A model generated the notes under the pieces. The model saw only the letters and a list, made by a program, of their open reading frames with translations, made no database searches and had not been told where the DNA came from. From contig NZ_OCMZ01000002.1 of the NCBI RefSeq assembly GCF_900215485.1, forward strand, positions 806,001 to 870,000: a stretch of DNA of 64,000 bases, written 5' to 3'. The translations under genes and the position numbers were made by a program. Of this stretch, positions 1-10,406 are shown piece by piece (position 1 is the stretch's first letter; each line of letters begins with the position of its first letter). The stretch is from Nitrosovibrio sp. Nv4 (GTDB lineage Bacteria; Pseudomonadota; Gammaproteobacteria; Burkholderiales; Nitrosomonadaceae).

Positions 1-278
1 GCCTGAAAGCTCGAACGCAGGGCTTCCATATCCAGCTTACCGGCCAAACGCAATCCGCCGCTCAGGTGATACGCCGTGCTCAACGGCTCCAGCTGCCATA
101 AAAACCAGTGACGCTGCTGCGCGTAAGAGAGCGGCGCCGGTCCCGAGGATTCCCTGCGAGAAATGGTTAGTTCCTGCCGGACCGAAGAACTGCCAACTGC
201 CAGGCGCTGTGCCAGCCTGTCCCGCTGCTCGGGAGTCAGGCGCGAACGCCTTTGCGCGAGATCGCTGCTATTCAACAT
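1..278 (-). CDS. Non-ribosomal peptide synthetase, N-terminal fragment (condensation domain), cut by left window edge
   Basis: Only the first ~92 residues lie in the window. After a short basic leader the sequence carries the C1 core of a condensation domain (SYAQQRHWFLWQLEP, then AYHLSGGLRLAG). It closely resembles the condensation domain inside the neighbouring FAAL-NRPS protein (FAQQRQWFLWQLDP). The ATG at 278 is the first in-frame ATG; the next upstream ATG (300) is in another frame and stops quickly. It lies 81 bp downstream of the PKS stop on the same strand, so it is probably the next gene of the operon. A leading C domain implies it accepts the PKS-extended chain and adds at least one amino acid. 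Its adenylation specificity, length and terminal domain are outside the window. Confidence 0.85.
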   Translation of the reverse strand, partial: MLNSSDLAQRRSRLTPEQRDRLAQRLAVGSSSVRQELTISRRESSGPAPLSYAQQRHWFLWQLEPLSTAYHLSGGLRLAGKLDMEALRSSFQ

Positions 279-359
279 AGCAGCGATCCTGGACGAGCAT
301 GTAAGTATGATGGATACGGCAAACCGACAGGATCACGGATACGAAACAAACGGGTGAAA

Positions 360-3300
360 TCATGAGCATTCGATCTCATCCAGCAATTTTGTCTCGACCA
401 ATGCCGCGAGACCCGTAACAGTGGGCGATCTGAAGAAGTCCGCGGGACGCAAGTCAACGGCAAAAGCGGACCGAACCCTGGAAAGAAGCTGAATACCCAG
501 CAAGGAATCGCCGCCCAACTCGAACAGGTTATCATTAATGCCGACAGCATCCATTCCCAGCAGGCTCTGCCAGATCTCCGCGATGCGCTTCTCCAGCTCG
601 CTGTCCGGCGATATGAAAATTGTCTGCAATGCCGGCCTTGGGTATCTCCCCTGCTCCTCCTGTTCCTTGTACTTGCGCGCGGTAGCAAATGCCAAAGGCT
701 GAGCGACGAGATCCTCCTGAGTCTGGCTGAGTCGGGCACCCAAATCCAAGGTCGAAACGATTACTTGAGGTCGCATCAACCCGCTCACGATGCGCTCGAA
801 CGCCCCGACCCCTTCGTTCGGTGCAATTCCTACGCCTTCCGGCATGGCCATATTTGCCGCCATGCCGACATCTCGCCAGCTATCCCAGTTAACCGAAACC
901 ACGGGAAACGCCGATTCGCGATGGGCAACGCGAGCAACCGCATCAAGGTAGGCGTTGCCAGCACAATAATCCACTTTGCTGAGGCCCCCGGCGATGGCTG
1001 CCAGCGATGAGCATAAAAGCATGAAATCCAGGGGCTCGTCCTTGAACACGGTATGCAATGCGCGCGTTCCCTGTATCTTGGGCGCAAATACTTTTTCGAC
1101 CATCTCCCTTGTTTTTGCCGAAATCAACCCGCTACCGACTTCGCCAGCTGTGTGAATCACACCGTGAATGGCGCCGAAGCGCCGATGCGCCTGGACAACG
1201 GCAGCCTCCAATTCCGCCTGAATTGCGACATCCGCTTGCAATACCAGCACTTCTGCGCCCAAGGCCTCCAGGTGCATGATCTTCTCGATCTTGAGACGGG
1301 TGGAATCCGCTTTTTCAGCAGTTGACAGCACTTTCGGCCAATGTTCGCGCGATGGAATGGGAGACCGGCCCAACAGCGCCAGTTTCGCTCTCCGGGTCCG
1401 GGCCAGGTGTTCGGCCAGTGTCAATCCAATGCCGCCCAGTCCGCCGGTAATGAAATAAACCCCCGCCTGCCTGAGAAAGGTCTCACTGTGTGGAGGGCAT
1501 TGCATGGGCTCAAAGGTCTGAATCCAGCGATGCGGCCCCCGATAAGCCACCACCGACGCAACTGTATCTGCCTGCGATTCTCCAAGAATCTGCTTGACCA
1601 GCCGAATATTTGCAAGGCTGTCAGCGATCTGCAGTTCGACGTCGACAATGCGGCATACAAGATAAGAGTATTCTTGTGGGATAACTTTGCACGGACCGAG
1701 CAGCAGCGCTTTATCCGGACGCAGCTGTTCGTTGCCTGTGACATCTTCCAACTGATTGGTGATAACCGTGATTTCCACCGATGTACCTGGGCGAATAAGC
1801 GCTTTGGCACTTTCCAGCGCCTGGGCGAGATAAAACAGACTGAAGAAATTTTTTGCCTGGCTCTCGGCGTGAGAGGGCGCATCGTTATCTGTAGTCACGC
1901 TCCAAAGATGAAAGATATGGCCAATGTTTCTGCCATCATCCCGCATGCCGCGCAGCAGAAGGTCATAATCATGGCGCTCCCCGGCGCGCACGGTATAGTG
2001 GTTCTTGTCCAGACGCCGGAACACAGAACCAGCGGAAACCACGATAGGCTCGATCTCTTGCGTCAGCAAATGCTCGATCAGCGCTGAGCCGAGGTACTCA
2101 TCCCCGAAGATGATGATGGAGCCGGCTTGTCCGGGAAAAATACCGTCGAGTGGGACACCATCAGCACGTCGCCATGAAGGCGCATAAAACCAGTCATCCA
2201 GCAAGCGGATGGCCGATCCGTATCCCTCCTGCAGAGGCAACGCGGCGTTGTTTCCCGTTTCGGCATTGTTTTCCCTTTTTTTGAGAGCTTCAATGCTTGT
2301 ACCTGTCGACCCTCGTTTAACCCAGAAGGACTGACGCTCAAACGGGTAGGTCGGTAGCGAAACACGGTGACGGCGTTCATCCGCGTAGAAATTTTGCCAG
2401 TCAATGGCAAGACCGCTCAACCAGAGCTTGCCCAGGGTGAGATAAAAGTGTTTCTGAGCCAGATACGCCTTGCCCGGATGAGGTAAGGACGACAGAATCA
2501 ATTGTTCGGATTTTGCGTCTGGATGCCGTTGGGCAAGGGTTGTCAGGGTTTCACCGGGCCCGACTTCCAGCAGAATTCGCGCCGGATTGCTCAGCAACTC
2601 GCTCAGGCCGTCGCTAAAACGTACCGTCCCGCGCAAATGGCGTCCCCAGTAATTCGGATCGGTCGCTTCCTGCGGCGTAATCCAGTCGCCGCTGAGGTTG
2701 GAAAGAAATGGAATTTTCGGCGAACGCCGTTCGGTCCCGGCAACCATATCGACAAAAGCCGGCAGCATGGGCTCTATCATCGCTGAGTGGAAGGCGTGGG
2801 AAACATGCAGCCGCCGGGTTACGACGCCTTTATTTCCGAGATCGGCTTCCACAGCCTGGATTGCTGTGGCCGGGCCGGACAGGACACAAAGCGCTGGCCC
2901 GTTGATGGCTGCCAGATCGCAATTTCCATTCAGGTAAGGCTCGACTTCCGCTTCCGGCGCCATGACGGCAAGCATGGCGCCGGTCTCCATGCCTTGCAGC
3001 AGCCGTGCCCGCATGGTTACCAGGCGCAGTGCGTCTTCCAGCGAGAAAACGTCAGCCAGACAAGCGGCGACGTATTCTCCGACGCTGTGGCCTATCATTG
3101 CGGCAGGCATGACACCCCATGACATCCACAGTCGTGCCAATGCATATTCCACGATGAACAGGGCCGGCTGCGTGACTTCGGTCTGTGCAAGCCGCGCGGA
3201 CGCTGCATCCTTTCCTGCTCCATCTTGAGCTTCGTCCGGACCGGGATACAAAAGCGTCAACAGATCGAAACCGACATACGGCTTCAACAAATCGAGACAA

Positions 3301-5009
3301 CGGTCGAATTCCCGACGGAAAACCGGCTCTTCCTGGTAAAGATCCCTGGCCATATCGACGTATTGGGCGCCCTGACCCGGGAAAAGAAACGCAACCGGAC
3401 GGTTTTCGAACGTTACCTGCCCGGTGAAAAAACGGTCCGGATACCGGTATTCCAAAAGGCTGACAGCGTCGCTACCGTCATGGCAAAGTGCGATAGCCCG
3501 GTGGGCAAAACCTTTTCTCCCGGTCTGAAGCGTGTAGGCCACATCCGCCAGCGGTAACTCGGGATGCGCTTTCAGCTTATCGTGCAACCGTGCGGCCATT
3601 GCCTCCAACGCATTACCGCTGCGCGCCGAAAGCGTGAGCAATTGCCAGTTCCTGGATGCGCCGAATGGCTCCGTGGGTGGGGATTCTTCAAGAACCACGT
3701 GAACGTTGGTGCCCCCAATACCAAATGAGCTGACGCCGGCACGGCGCGGCGTGGAACCGATCGGCCAGGCGGTGGTGGTGGTATTCACATAAAAAGGACT
3801 GGAGGAAAAATCGATCTGCGGGTTAGGCTGCCCAAAATTAAGGCTGGGCGGAAGAGTCCGGTGCTCCAGCGCTAGCGCGGTCTTGATCAGGCCCGCGACG
3901 CCGGCCGCGGCATCGAGGTGTCCCACATTGGTCTTGACCGAACCTATGCCGCAAAACCCGCGCCGCTCTGTACTTTCACGAAACGCCTGGGTCAATGCTG
4001 CAACTTCGATAGGATCGCCCAAGGTTGTCCCGGTACCGTGTGCCTCGATATAACTGATCGTATCGGCGGATACGTCAGCGATGCTCTGGGCGGCAAGAAT
4101 CACTTCCGCCTGTCCTTCGACGCTGGGAGCGGTGTAACCGACCTTAGCCGAACCATCGTTATTCACGGCCGAACCTTTGATTACTGCATGAATGGCGTCT
4201 CCATCGGCCAATGCATCCGCCAGTCGTTTGAGTACCACGATGCCGACACCGCTGCCGATTACGGTACCCGCAGCCTTGGCGTCGAAGGCACGGCAATGAC
4301 CGTCGGGCGAGAGGATCGCGCCGGGTTGGTAACGGTAGCCGCCCTCATGCAACAGGTTGACCCAGACGCCTCCGGCAATGGCCATGTCCGCCTCGTGATT
4401 GAGCAGCCCCCTGCAGGCCACATGCACAGCTGCAAGCGAGGTGGAGCAGGCAGTTTGTACGGTGATTCCCGGCCCACGCAGATTGAGCTTGTAAGAGACG
4501 GTCGTCGTCATGGAATCCTTGTTGTTGCCGTTCATCAATCCCTGCAGAGAGGAAATATCCTCCATGTCCGAGAAACGCCCGCTGGAAAACAGATTCAGCA
4601 ACAGATAAGTATTGACGCCGCAACCCGCATATACGCCGATTGGGTCTTTGCAAGTGGAAGCGTCGTAACCCGCATCTTCCAGGGCCTGCCACGCCACTTC
4701 CAGGAACAATCGATGCTGCGGGTCCGTCTCCGCCGCCTCGCGCGGCGTAAAGCCAAAGAACGAAGCATCGAACAAATCCACCCCTTCCAGTTGGGCGCCG
4801 GCTTTGACATAAAGCGGATCATCGAATGTCTTGGGCGAAATACCGCGCGCCAGCAATTCCTGATCGGTAAAGAAAGTGATCGACTCTACGCCGTCACGTA
4901 GATTGCGCCAGAAAGTCTCCACATCATCTGCGCCCGGAAAGCGGCCCGCCATCCCGATGATGGCGATATCGATCTCTGCTCTCCCCGGCAGCTCTTCTGC
5001 ATGATTCAT
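360..5009 (-). CDS. Type I polyketide synthase module, KS-AT-KR-ACP
   Basis: About 1549 residues forming one elongating polyketide module. KS (~12-440) has the active-site Cys in TACSTSL (~189) and catalytic His in EAHGTGT (~325) and KTNVGHL (~365). AT (~540-850) has GHSVGEY (~641-647) and HAFH (~739-742), the residue pair typical of malonyl-CoA-selective domains. KR (~1185-1365) has the Rossmann GGLGGIG and a Ser/Tyr/Asn set near 1335-1353. The ACP (~1470-1545) has the phosphopantetheine serine in LGGDSL (~1503). No dehydratase or enoylreductase is visible, so a beta-hydroxyl should remain. The chosen ATG shares one base with the upstream stop (TGATG) and is preceded by GGAGG at 8 nt; a TTG one codon earlier is less likely. 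Position between FAAL-NRPS and NRPS implies two-carbon extension of an acyl-aminoacyl chain. Confidence 0.95.
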   Translation of the reverse strand: MNHAEELPGRAEIDIAIIGMAGRFPGADDVETFWRNLRDGVESITFFTDQELLARGISPKTFDDPLYVKAGAQLEGVDLFDASFFGFTPREAAETDPQHRLFLEVAWQALEDAGYDASTCKDPIGVYAGCGVNTYLLLNLFSSGRFSDMEDISSLQGLMNGNNKDSMTTTVSYKLNLRGPGITVQTACSTSLAAVHVACRGLLNHEADMAIAGGVWVNLLHEGGYRYQPGAILSPDGHCRAFDAKAAGTVIGSGVGIVVLKRLADALADGDAIHAVIKGSAVNNDGSAKVGYTAPSVEGQAEVILAAQSIADVSADTISYIEAHGTGTTLGDPIEVAALTQAFRESTERRGFCGIGSVKTNVGHLDAAAGVAGLIKTALALEHRTLPPSLNFGQPNPQIDFSSSPFYVNTTTTAWPIGSTPRRAGVSSFGIGGTNVHVVLEESPPTEPFGASRNWQLLTLSARSGNALEAMAARLHDKLKAHPELPLADVAYTLQTGRKGFAHRAIALCHDGSDAVSLLEYRYPDRFFTGQVTFENRPVAFLFPGQGAQYVDMARDLYQEEPVFRREFDRCLDLLKPYVGFDLLTLLYPGPDEAQDGAGKDAASARLAQTEVTQPALFIVEYALARLWMSWGVMPAAMIGHSVGEYVAACLADVFSLEDALRLVTMRARLLQGMETGAMLAVMAPEAEVEPYLNGNCDLAAINGPALCVLSGPATAIQAVEADLGNKGVVTRRLHVSHAFHSAMIEPMLPAFVDMVAGTERRSPKIPFLSNLSGDWITPQEATDPNYWGRHLRGTVRFSDGLSELLSNPARILLEVGPGETLTTLAQRHPDAKSEQLILSSLPHPGKAYLAQKHFYLTLGKLWLSGLAIDWQNFYADERRHRVSLPTYPFERQSFWVKRGSTGTSIEALKKRENNAETGNNAALPLQEGYGSAIRLLDDWFYAPSWRRADGVPLDGIFPGQAGSIIIFGDEYLGSALIEHLLTQEIEPIVVSAGSVFRRLDKNHYTVRAGERHDYDLLLRGMRDDGRNIGHIFHLWSVTTDNDAPSHAESQAKNFFSLFYLAQALESAKALIRPGTSVEITVITNQLEDVTGNEQLRPDKALLLGPCKVIPQEYSYLVCRIVDVELQIADSLANIRLVKQILGESQADTVASVVAYRGPHRWIQTFEPMQCPPHSETFLRQAGVYFITGGLGGIGLTLAEHLARTRRAKLALLGRSPIPSREHWPKVLSTAEKADSTRLKIEKIMHLEALGAEVLVLQADVAIQAELEAAVVQAHRRFGAIHGVIHTAGEVGSGLISAKTREMVEKVFAPKIQGTRALHTVFKDEPLDFMLLCSSLAAIAGGLSKVDYCAGNAYLDAVARVAHRESAFPVVSVNWDSWRDVGMAANMAMPEGVGIAPNEGVGAFERIVSGLMRPQVIVSTLDLGARLSQTQEDLVAQPLAFATARKYKEQEEQGRYPRPALQTIFISPDSELEKRIAEIWQSLLGMDAVGINDNLFELGGDSLLGIQLLSRVRSAFAVDLRPADFFRSPTVTGLAALVETKLLDEIECS

Positions 5010-8000
5010 CAATTGTTCCTCCCTGCGCGCTGCTTCCGTTGAATAAAAGTGCCCCGTTGCCGCTGTGCCCGCTTCTGGTGGCGTTGCAACGACAAGTGCT
5101 CTGTCCGTTCCTGACCGAGGAATTTCGCGAGGCTGGCAACTGTGGTGTATTTGAAAAGATCAATAATGGCAATGCGGGTGTTCAGGCGCTTTTCCAGCCT
5201 GCACTGGACCTTGATCAGCAGCAGCGAATGGCCGCCCAGATCGAAAAAATTGTTATGCAATCCGACACGGGGAGCCTCCAGGATTTCCGCCCAGATTTCC
5301 GAAATCATGGTTTCCATTCCGCTTGCCGGAGCTTCATAATCCTGCTCGCTCAGTTGCTCAGGCAAGGGCAGCGCCTTACGGTCGATCTTGCCATTCGGCG
5401 TGACTGGAAGCGCCTCAAGGAAAACAAATGAAGTGGGAAGCATGTAGTCGGGAAGCACAGCGCCGAGGGCTGTCCTCAACATGGATGCATTCAACAGGAT
5501 CCCGGTGTGGGCCGCCACGTAGGCCGCCAGACGCACGCCATTGCGGCTTTCGTGCGTCAGGACTATCGCATCGCGCACCCCGGTCTGAGCCAGCAGCTGC
5601 GCCTCGATCTCACCGAGTTCGACGCGGAAACCTCGAACCTTGATCTGCTGGTCGAGCCGGCCAATGTATTCCAGTTGCCCGTCGCTCCGCCAGCGCACCC
5701 GATCTCCCGTCCGATAGAGGCGGCCGCCGCTCTGGCTGAAGGGATCGGCAATGAACCGGTCTGCCGTCAGTGCCGGCCGATTGAGATAGCCGCGTGCCAA
5801 CCCCAGGCCTCCTACATGAAGCTCGCCCGGCGTGCCCGGCGGCACGAGATTGAGTTCCGAATCGAGGACATAGAGGCTCCTTTCGCCAACTGGACCTCCA
5901 ATAGGCGCATAATCCCCATCCATGGAAGCCGAAGCATTGTCGGCCTCGATCCTGCCTATCCATGCCGCCGGTGTGATTATCGTTTCGGTCGGGCCATAGG
6001 CGTTGACGAGCCGAACGTTCGGAAACGCCGCCCAGGTAGCTGCAAGGTCTGCGGCAAACCACGCTTCGCCCCCTGCTATGCATGTACGAACCGAAGATTC
6101 GCCGCTGCGTATCAGTGGCAAAAGCAGACGCAGATAAGCCGGGGGCAAGTGCAGCGTCGTTATCTGATGCGCCGCGATCAGGCCGGCGAAGCTATCGCTT
6201 GCCAGGCCACGCACGGAGGGCAGCACAATCGCCGCGCCTTCGCATAACGGGGTCATCCACTGCTCGGCGGCAGCATCAAAGTTCATCGAGAAAAACATCA
6301 ACTCCCGATCCCCTGGCCGCACATCGTAGATTTTCCTGATGGCGGTCAAATGCATCGCGAGAGGGCCATGGGTTACCGCTACACCCTTGGGCCTGCCGGT
6401 CGATCCCGACGTGTAGATAACATAGGCAAGGTTATCGCCGTGCAAGACTGTGTGAGGATTGGTATCGACCCCCGTGGTCAAATCAAGGGCGTCGAATTCC
6501 AGCACTTCCAAACCCGGCGAAAGCGGGATATGGGCCTTGATATGGGTCTGCGTCAGCAGCAGGCCGACGCCGCTGTCTTCCAGCATGTAGCTCAGGCGCT
6601 CACTCGGGTAGTCCGGATCCAGCGGGACATATCCGCCCCCCGCCTTGAGGATAGCCAGGAGACCGATGATCATTTCGAGAGAGCGTTCGACCGCAATGCC
6701 GACCTTTACTTCCGGCTTTACACCCAGCGTAATGAGCCGATGCGCCAATCGGTTGGATCGGTTATTCAATTCCGCGTAGGTTAGTTCGGTATCACCGAAG
6801 AACACCGCAGTAGCCTCAGGACATTTTTCCGCCTGGCGCTCTATCAAGAGGTGTATGAACTCCGCCGCTGAAAATCCGGGCTCAATTTCTCCCCAGGCTT
6901 TGAGTTGCAACCTGTCACTCTCATTCAGCAGGCGGATATCGCTAATTGCCCTCCCAGGCTGCTCGGCAAGGTTACGCAGCACATCAATGTAGTGACGGCC
7001 CAGACGTTCAATGGTAGGGGAATCGAACAATTCGGACGCATGGATGAAACTGGCGCGCACGCTGCCATCCGGGGATTCGATTGTTTCAAGCGTCAGCTCG
7101 AACTGGGCGGCCTGCTCCTGCAATGGGTAGTCTGCCAGGGTAAGGGAGGGAAGTTGCTGAAGCGCCCGATAATCCCTGAGCAGATGATTGATCGTTACCT
7201 GAAACAGCGGGCTATGGCTTAAACTTCGCTCAGGCTGCAATGCTTCAACCAGTTGCTCGAACGGCAGGTCCTGATGGGCCTGTGCATCGATGGCGGCTTC
7301 CCGCACCTGATCCAGGAGGCTTGCAAGTGGCATCCGGCCGTGTATCTGGCCCCGCAAAACCTGGGTGTTCACAAAAAAACCGATCAGGCCTGCGGTCTCG
7401 ATCCGATTGCGATTGGCTATCGGCACGCCCACACGAATGTCCTTCTGCCCGGTATGACGGTACAGCAAAGCCTGAAAGCCAGCCAGCAATGCCATGAAGA
7501 GCGTTGCTCCCCGGTCCTGGGCCAAGCGGCGCAATCCGTTCAATACATCGGGCGGCAAGTCGAACACATACCGTGCCGCCTGATAATTTGCGATCGGCTG
7601 CCGCGGATGATCGGCAGGCAGGGTCAGTATCGTGTCTTCATTGCCCAGGTAGTCGCGCCAGTAGGCTAACTGTCTATCTTTCTCTCCAGCCTCCAACCAT
7701 TTTCGGTGCCATAGCGCATAGTCCGCATAGCGGATGGGCAGTTGATCGAGGCACACGGTTTCGCCTTGCACATGAGCGAGGTAACACGCCGCAAGCTCAT
7801 CGATCAGGATCTGCATCGACGCCCCATCCGAGATGATGTGATGCATGACCATCACCAGGATATTCTCGTTCTCTATGATCTTTATCAGCGCCACTCGCAG
7901 CAGCGGACCTTGGGTAAGATCGAAAGGGGCTGAAACAATGCGTTGCGCTTCTTCCGCCGCCCGCGCTTCCCGCTCTGGCGCAACGGTTTCGCCTAGATCG

Positions 8001-10309
8001 ACGTGTGCAATCTCAAACGGCAGCACTGGCTGGATGGTCTGCTCAACCGAACCATCCGCTCCAACGCGAAAAATCGTGCGCAGCGACTCGTGCCGCCCGG
8101 TCAGATCGTTGAAGGCCGCCCGCAAGGCCGGCTCATTCAGCGATCCGGATAACCGCAATGCGTGTTTAATGTGATAGGCGGTGCTTGACGGATCCAGTTG
8201 CCAGAGAAACCACTGACGCTGCTGAGCGAAAGACAAAGGCATTGAATTGGCCCTGTGTCCGGTCGGCAAAATACTGACGCTTGCCTTGCGCCCGGAAACT
8301 CCCGCAGAGAGACGACGCCTTATTTCTATCGCGCAATCACGTAATCTCGGATTCTCGAACAGGCTGCGCACAGGGAAATCGATCTCCCACTGATCCGCGG
8401 TGCGCACGGCAGCCTGCACCGCGGACAGCGAGTTGCCGCCAGTGGCAAAAAAATGATGCTCAGGCCCCAGCCCTGTGAGATTCAGCACAGTCTCCCAGAT
8501 AGCCGCCAGGCTGATCTCGGTTTTATCCGTTAATGTCTGCGCCGGCTTATCGCCGCCCCCAAGCACGTAGCCGCCGTACTCGTAAATCGCATAGGCATCG
8601 AGTGTGCGCTCGCGCCACCCCTCGCGGCACGCGGCGCGCTGCAGTTTTCCGCTGGAGGTTTTGGGCAGGGCGCCTGGGTTCAATAACACAATCACCGACA
8701 GAGGCTCATGACAGCTTGCACTGACCGCTTCGCCCAACGCTCTCACCAGCGTTTCCACAGGAACCAGCTTCTGCATCCCCCGGGATATCTCAACCGCAAT
8801 GCCTATCCCCTCCGCGACGGCCTCCCCTGCCCGCGTTTCTACCGAGAACGCGGCTACCCGGCCCTTCCGCGCCGCCTCGACCTCCTCTTCGACCACCTGT
8901 TCAAGATCCTGCGGATAAATATTCTGCCCGCGTATGATGATAAGATCCTTGTGCCGTCCTGCAATATACAATTGCCCGGTATGGATGAAGCCCAGATCTC
9001 CGGTGCGCAGCCAGCGTCCACCATCGTGGTTGACAAAAGCTTCCGCTGTTTCCAGAGGTCGCCGCCAGTAGCCGCAGGCAAGGCTTGGACCGTCCGTCCA
9101 GATTTCGCCAATATTGCCATCCGCCAGCTGAACCGACGTTTCCGGATCGACGATTCTTACCGTATGACCGGATGCCGGGGCGCCGCAGGCCACCAGGGAC
9201 GTTCCCTGCTCCGCTACCTCGGCTCTGCCTTGCGCCAGCATCCCGGCTGAAAAAAGGTGCATTTCCACGCCGTCGCCGCGCGTGCCGCCAGTGACAAAAA
9301 GGGTCGCTTCAGCCAAGCCATAACAGGGATAAACGGTGCCTGCTGAGAACCCCACCGGCCCGAACCGTTCAATGAACGCGCGCATCGTATCGTTCCTTAC
9401 CGGCTCTGCCCCGGAAAAGGCAACCCGCCAGCTCGAAAGATCAAGCGCCTGCAATTGCGTATTGCTGACTCGATCCACGCATAACTGAAAAGCAAAATTG
9501 GGAGCGCCGCTGACGGTAGCCCGATGACGGGAAATCGCCTCCAGCCAGCGTACCGGCCGCTCAATAAAAAACTGGGGCGCCATCAGCACGCCTGGAATGC
9601 CGCGATGAATGGGCTGTAATAAACCGCCAATCAAACCCATATCGTGGTAAAGAGGCAGCCAGCTGACAAATATGTCGTCGGCGCTGATCGACATGCCCTC
9701 TTCAAATGCTCTGGCATTTACCATCAGGTTGCCATGGCTGACCATCACCCCTTTTGGAGTGGACGTGGATCCTGAGGTATATTGCAGGAACGCGATATCC
9801 TCATCCCTCGGGATATAGGTGCGCCATGCCGATGCTTCATCCGGGCTCACTGCATCTACCGCAAGCACGTCAGCTTGAGTAAATGGCGTTACGGCCGCGC
9901 CACGTATCAATGGCTCGATTTCTCTTGTGGTGAGGATGCAACGTGCTTCGGCATCGGAAGCGATGGCAAGCAGCCGCGCCAAATGCCGCTCCCGCACTGA
10001 CTCAGGCGGAAAAACAGGCACAGCAATCAGGCCTGCGTAAAGACAGGCAAAGAAGGCAACGACGTAATGCTCGTCGTTGTCGAGCAGTAACAGCGCCCGC
10101 TCCCCGATTTCGAAACGTTCCTGCAGGGTAGCAGCCAGCGCGCGGACATGCTGATCCAGGGTTTCATAATCGATCCTTTTATCGACCGCTGTATCATCCT
10201 GACGCACCACGATCAGCGCGGTATCGCTGGAACGCCCTGACGCGAGAGTCATCAGATGGGCGACCATATTTGTCGGATAACTACGGCGATAAATCAATCT
10301 TGCATTCAT
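5009..10309 (-). CDS. Fatty acyl-AMP ligase / NRPS megasynthase, FAAL-ACP-C-A-T
   Basis: About 1766 residues. An N-terminal adenylating domain (1-~580) with YTSGSTSTPKG (~177) resembles fatty acyl-AMP ligases and is followed by a carrier domain (Ser ~627 in TGGNSL), the usual lipid-loading arrangement. A condensation domain (~690-1120) carries HHIISDG (~823). An adenylation domain (~1150-1650) has YTSGSTGRPKG (~1298), NAYGPTE, YRTGD and NGKIDRKAL. A thiolation domain (~1660-1735) has FDLGGHSLL (Ser ~1694). Reading the A-domain pocket by hand against GrsA gives D-A-E-H-I-G-A-I-T-K; I do not assign a substrate. The start is supported by AAGGA 5 nt before the ATG. The enzyme should activate a fatty acid as acyl-AMP, load it on the ACP and couple it to the first amino acid. 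The C-terminal tail after the T domain is basic and may help docking. Confidence 0.95.
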   Translation of the reverse strand: MNARLIYRRSYPTNMVAHLMTLASGRSSDTALIVVRQDDTAVDKRIDYETLDQHVRALAATLQERFEIGERALLLLDNDEHYVVAFFACLYAGLIAVPVFPPESVRERHLARLLAIASDAEARCILTTREIEPLIRGAAVTPFTQADVLAVDAVSPDEASAWRTYIPRDEDIAFLQYTSGSTSTPKGVMVSHGNLMVNARAFEEGMSISADDIFVSWLPLYHDMGLIGGLLQPIHRGIPGVLMAPQFFIERPVRWLEAISRHRATVSGAPNFAFQLCVDRVSNTQLQALDLSSWRVAFSGAEPVRNDTMRAFIERFGPVGFSAGTVYPCYGLAEATLFVTGGTRGDGVEMHLFSAGMLAQGRAEVAEQGTSLVACGAPASGHTVRIVDPETSVQLADGNIGEIWTDGPSLACGYWRRPLETAEAFVNHDGGRWLRTGDLGFIHTGQLYIAGRHKDLIIIRGQNIYPQDLEQVVEEEVEAARKGRVAAFSVETRAGEAVAEGIGIAVEISRGMQKLVPVETLVRALGEAVSASCHEPLSVIVLLNPGALPKTSSGKLQRAACREGWRERTLDAYAIYEYGGYVLGGGDKPAQTLTDKTEISLAAIWETVLNLTGLGPEHHFFATGGNSLSAVQAAVRTADQWEIDFPVRSLFENPRLRDCAIEIRRRLSAGVSGRKASVSILPTGHRANSMPLSFAQQRQWFLWQLDPSSTAYHIKHALRLSGSLNEPALRAAFNDLTGRHESLRTIFRVGADGSVEQTIQPVLPFEIAHVDLGETVAPEREARAAEEAQRIVSAPFDLTQGPLLRVALIKIIENENILVMVMHHIISDGASMQILIDELAACYLAHVQGETVCLDQLPIRYADYALWHRKWLEAGEKDRQLAYWRDYLGNEDTILTLPADHPRQPIANYQAARYVFDLPPDVLNGLRRLAQDRGATLFMALLAGFQALLYRHTGQKDIRVGVPIANRNRIETAGLIGFFVNTQVLRGQIHGRMPLASLLDQVREAAIDAQAHQDLPFEQLVEALQPERSLSHSPLFQVTINHLLRDYRALQQLPSLTLADYPLQEQAAQFELTLETIESPDGSVRASFIHASELFDSPTIERLGRHYIDVLRNLAEQPGRAISDIRLLNESDRLQLKAWGEIEPGFSAAEFIHLLIERQAEKCPEATAVFFGDTELTYAELNNRSNRLAHRLITLGVKPEVKVGIAVERSLEMIIGLLAILKAGGGYVPLDPDYPSERLSYMLEDSGVGLLLTQTHIKAHIPLSPGLEVLEFDALDLTTGVDTNPHTVLHGDNLAYVIYTSGSTGRPKGVAVTHGPLAMHLTAIRKIYDVRPGDRELMFFSMNFDAAAEQWMTPLCEGAAIVLPSVRGLASDSFAGLIAAHQITTLHLPPAYLRLLLPLIRSGESSVRTCIAGGEAWFAADLAATWAAFPNVRLVNAYGPTETIITPAAWIGRIEADNASASMDGDYAPIGGPVGERSLYVLDSELNLVPPGTPGELHVGGLGLARGYLNRPALTADRFIADPFSQSGGRLYRTGDRVRWRSDGQLEYIGRLDQQIKVRGFRVELGEIEAQLLAQTGVRDAIVLTHESRNGVRLAAYVAAHTGILLNASMLRTALGAVLPDYMLPTSFVFLEALPVTPNGKIDRKALPLPEQLSEQDYEAPASGMETMISEIWAEILEAPRVGLHNNFFDLGGHSLLLIKVQCRLEKRLNTRIAIIDLFKYTTVASLAKFLGQERTEHLSLQRHQKRAQRQRGTFIQRKQRAGRNN

Positions 10310-10406
10310 GTAAATCCTTGGATTACTTTATAGAATTTAAGATAATAGGGGCTTATGCAGAGATCGGATCTGATCACCGCAATATCTTTGCGTTGCATTT
10401 GAATCC

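Noticed and set aside
4-356. Short plus-strand frames opposite the NRPS/PKS start
   Set aside because: They are reverse-strand shadows of the GC-rich megasynthase genes.
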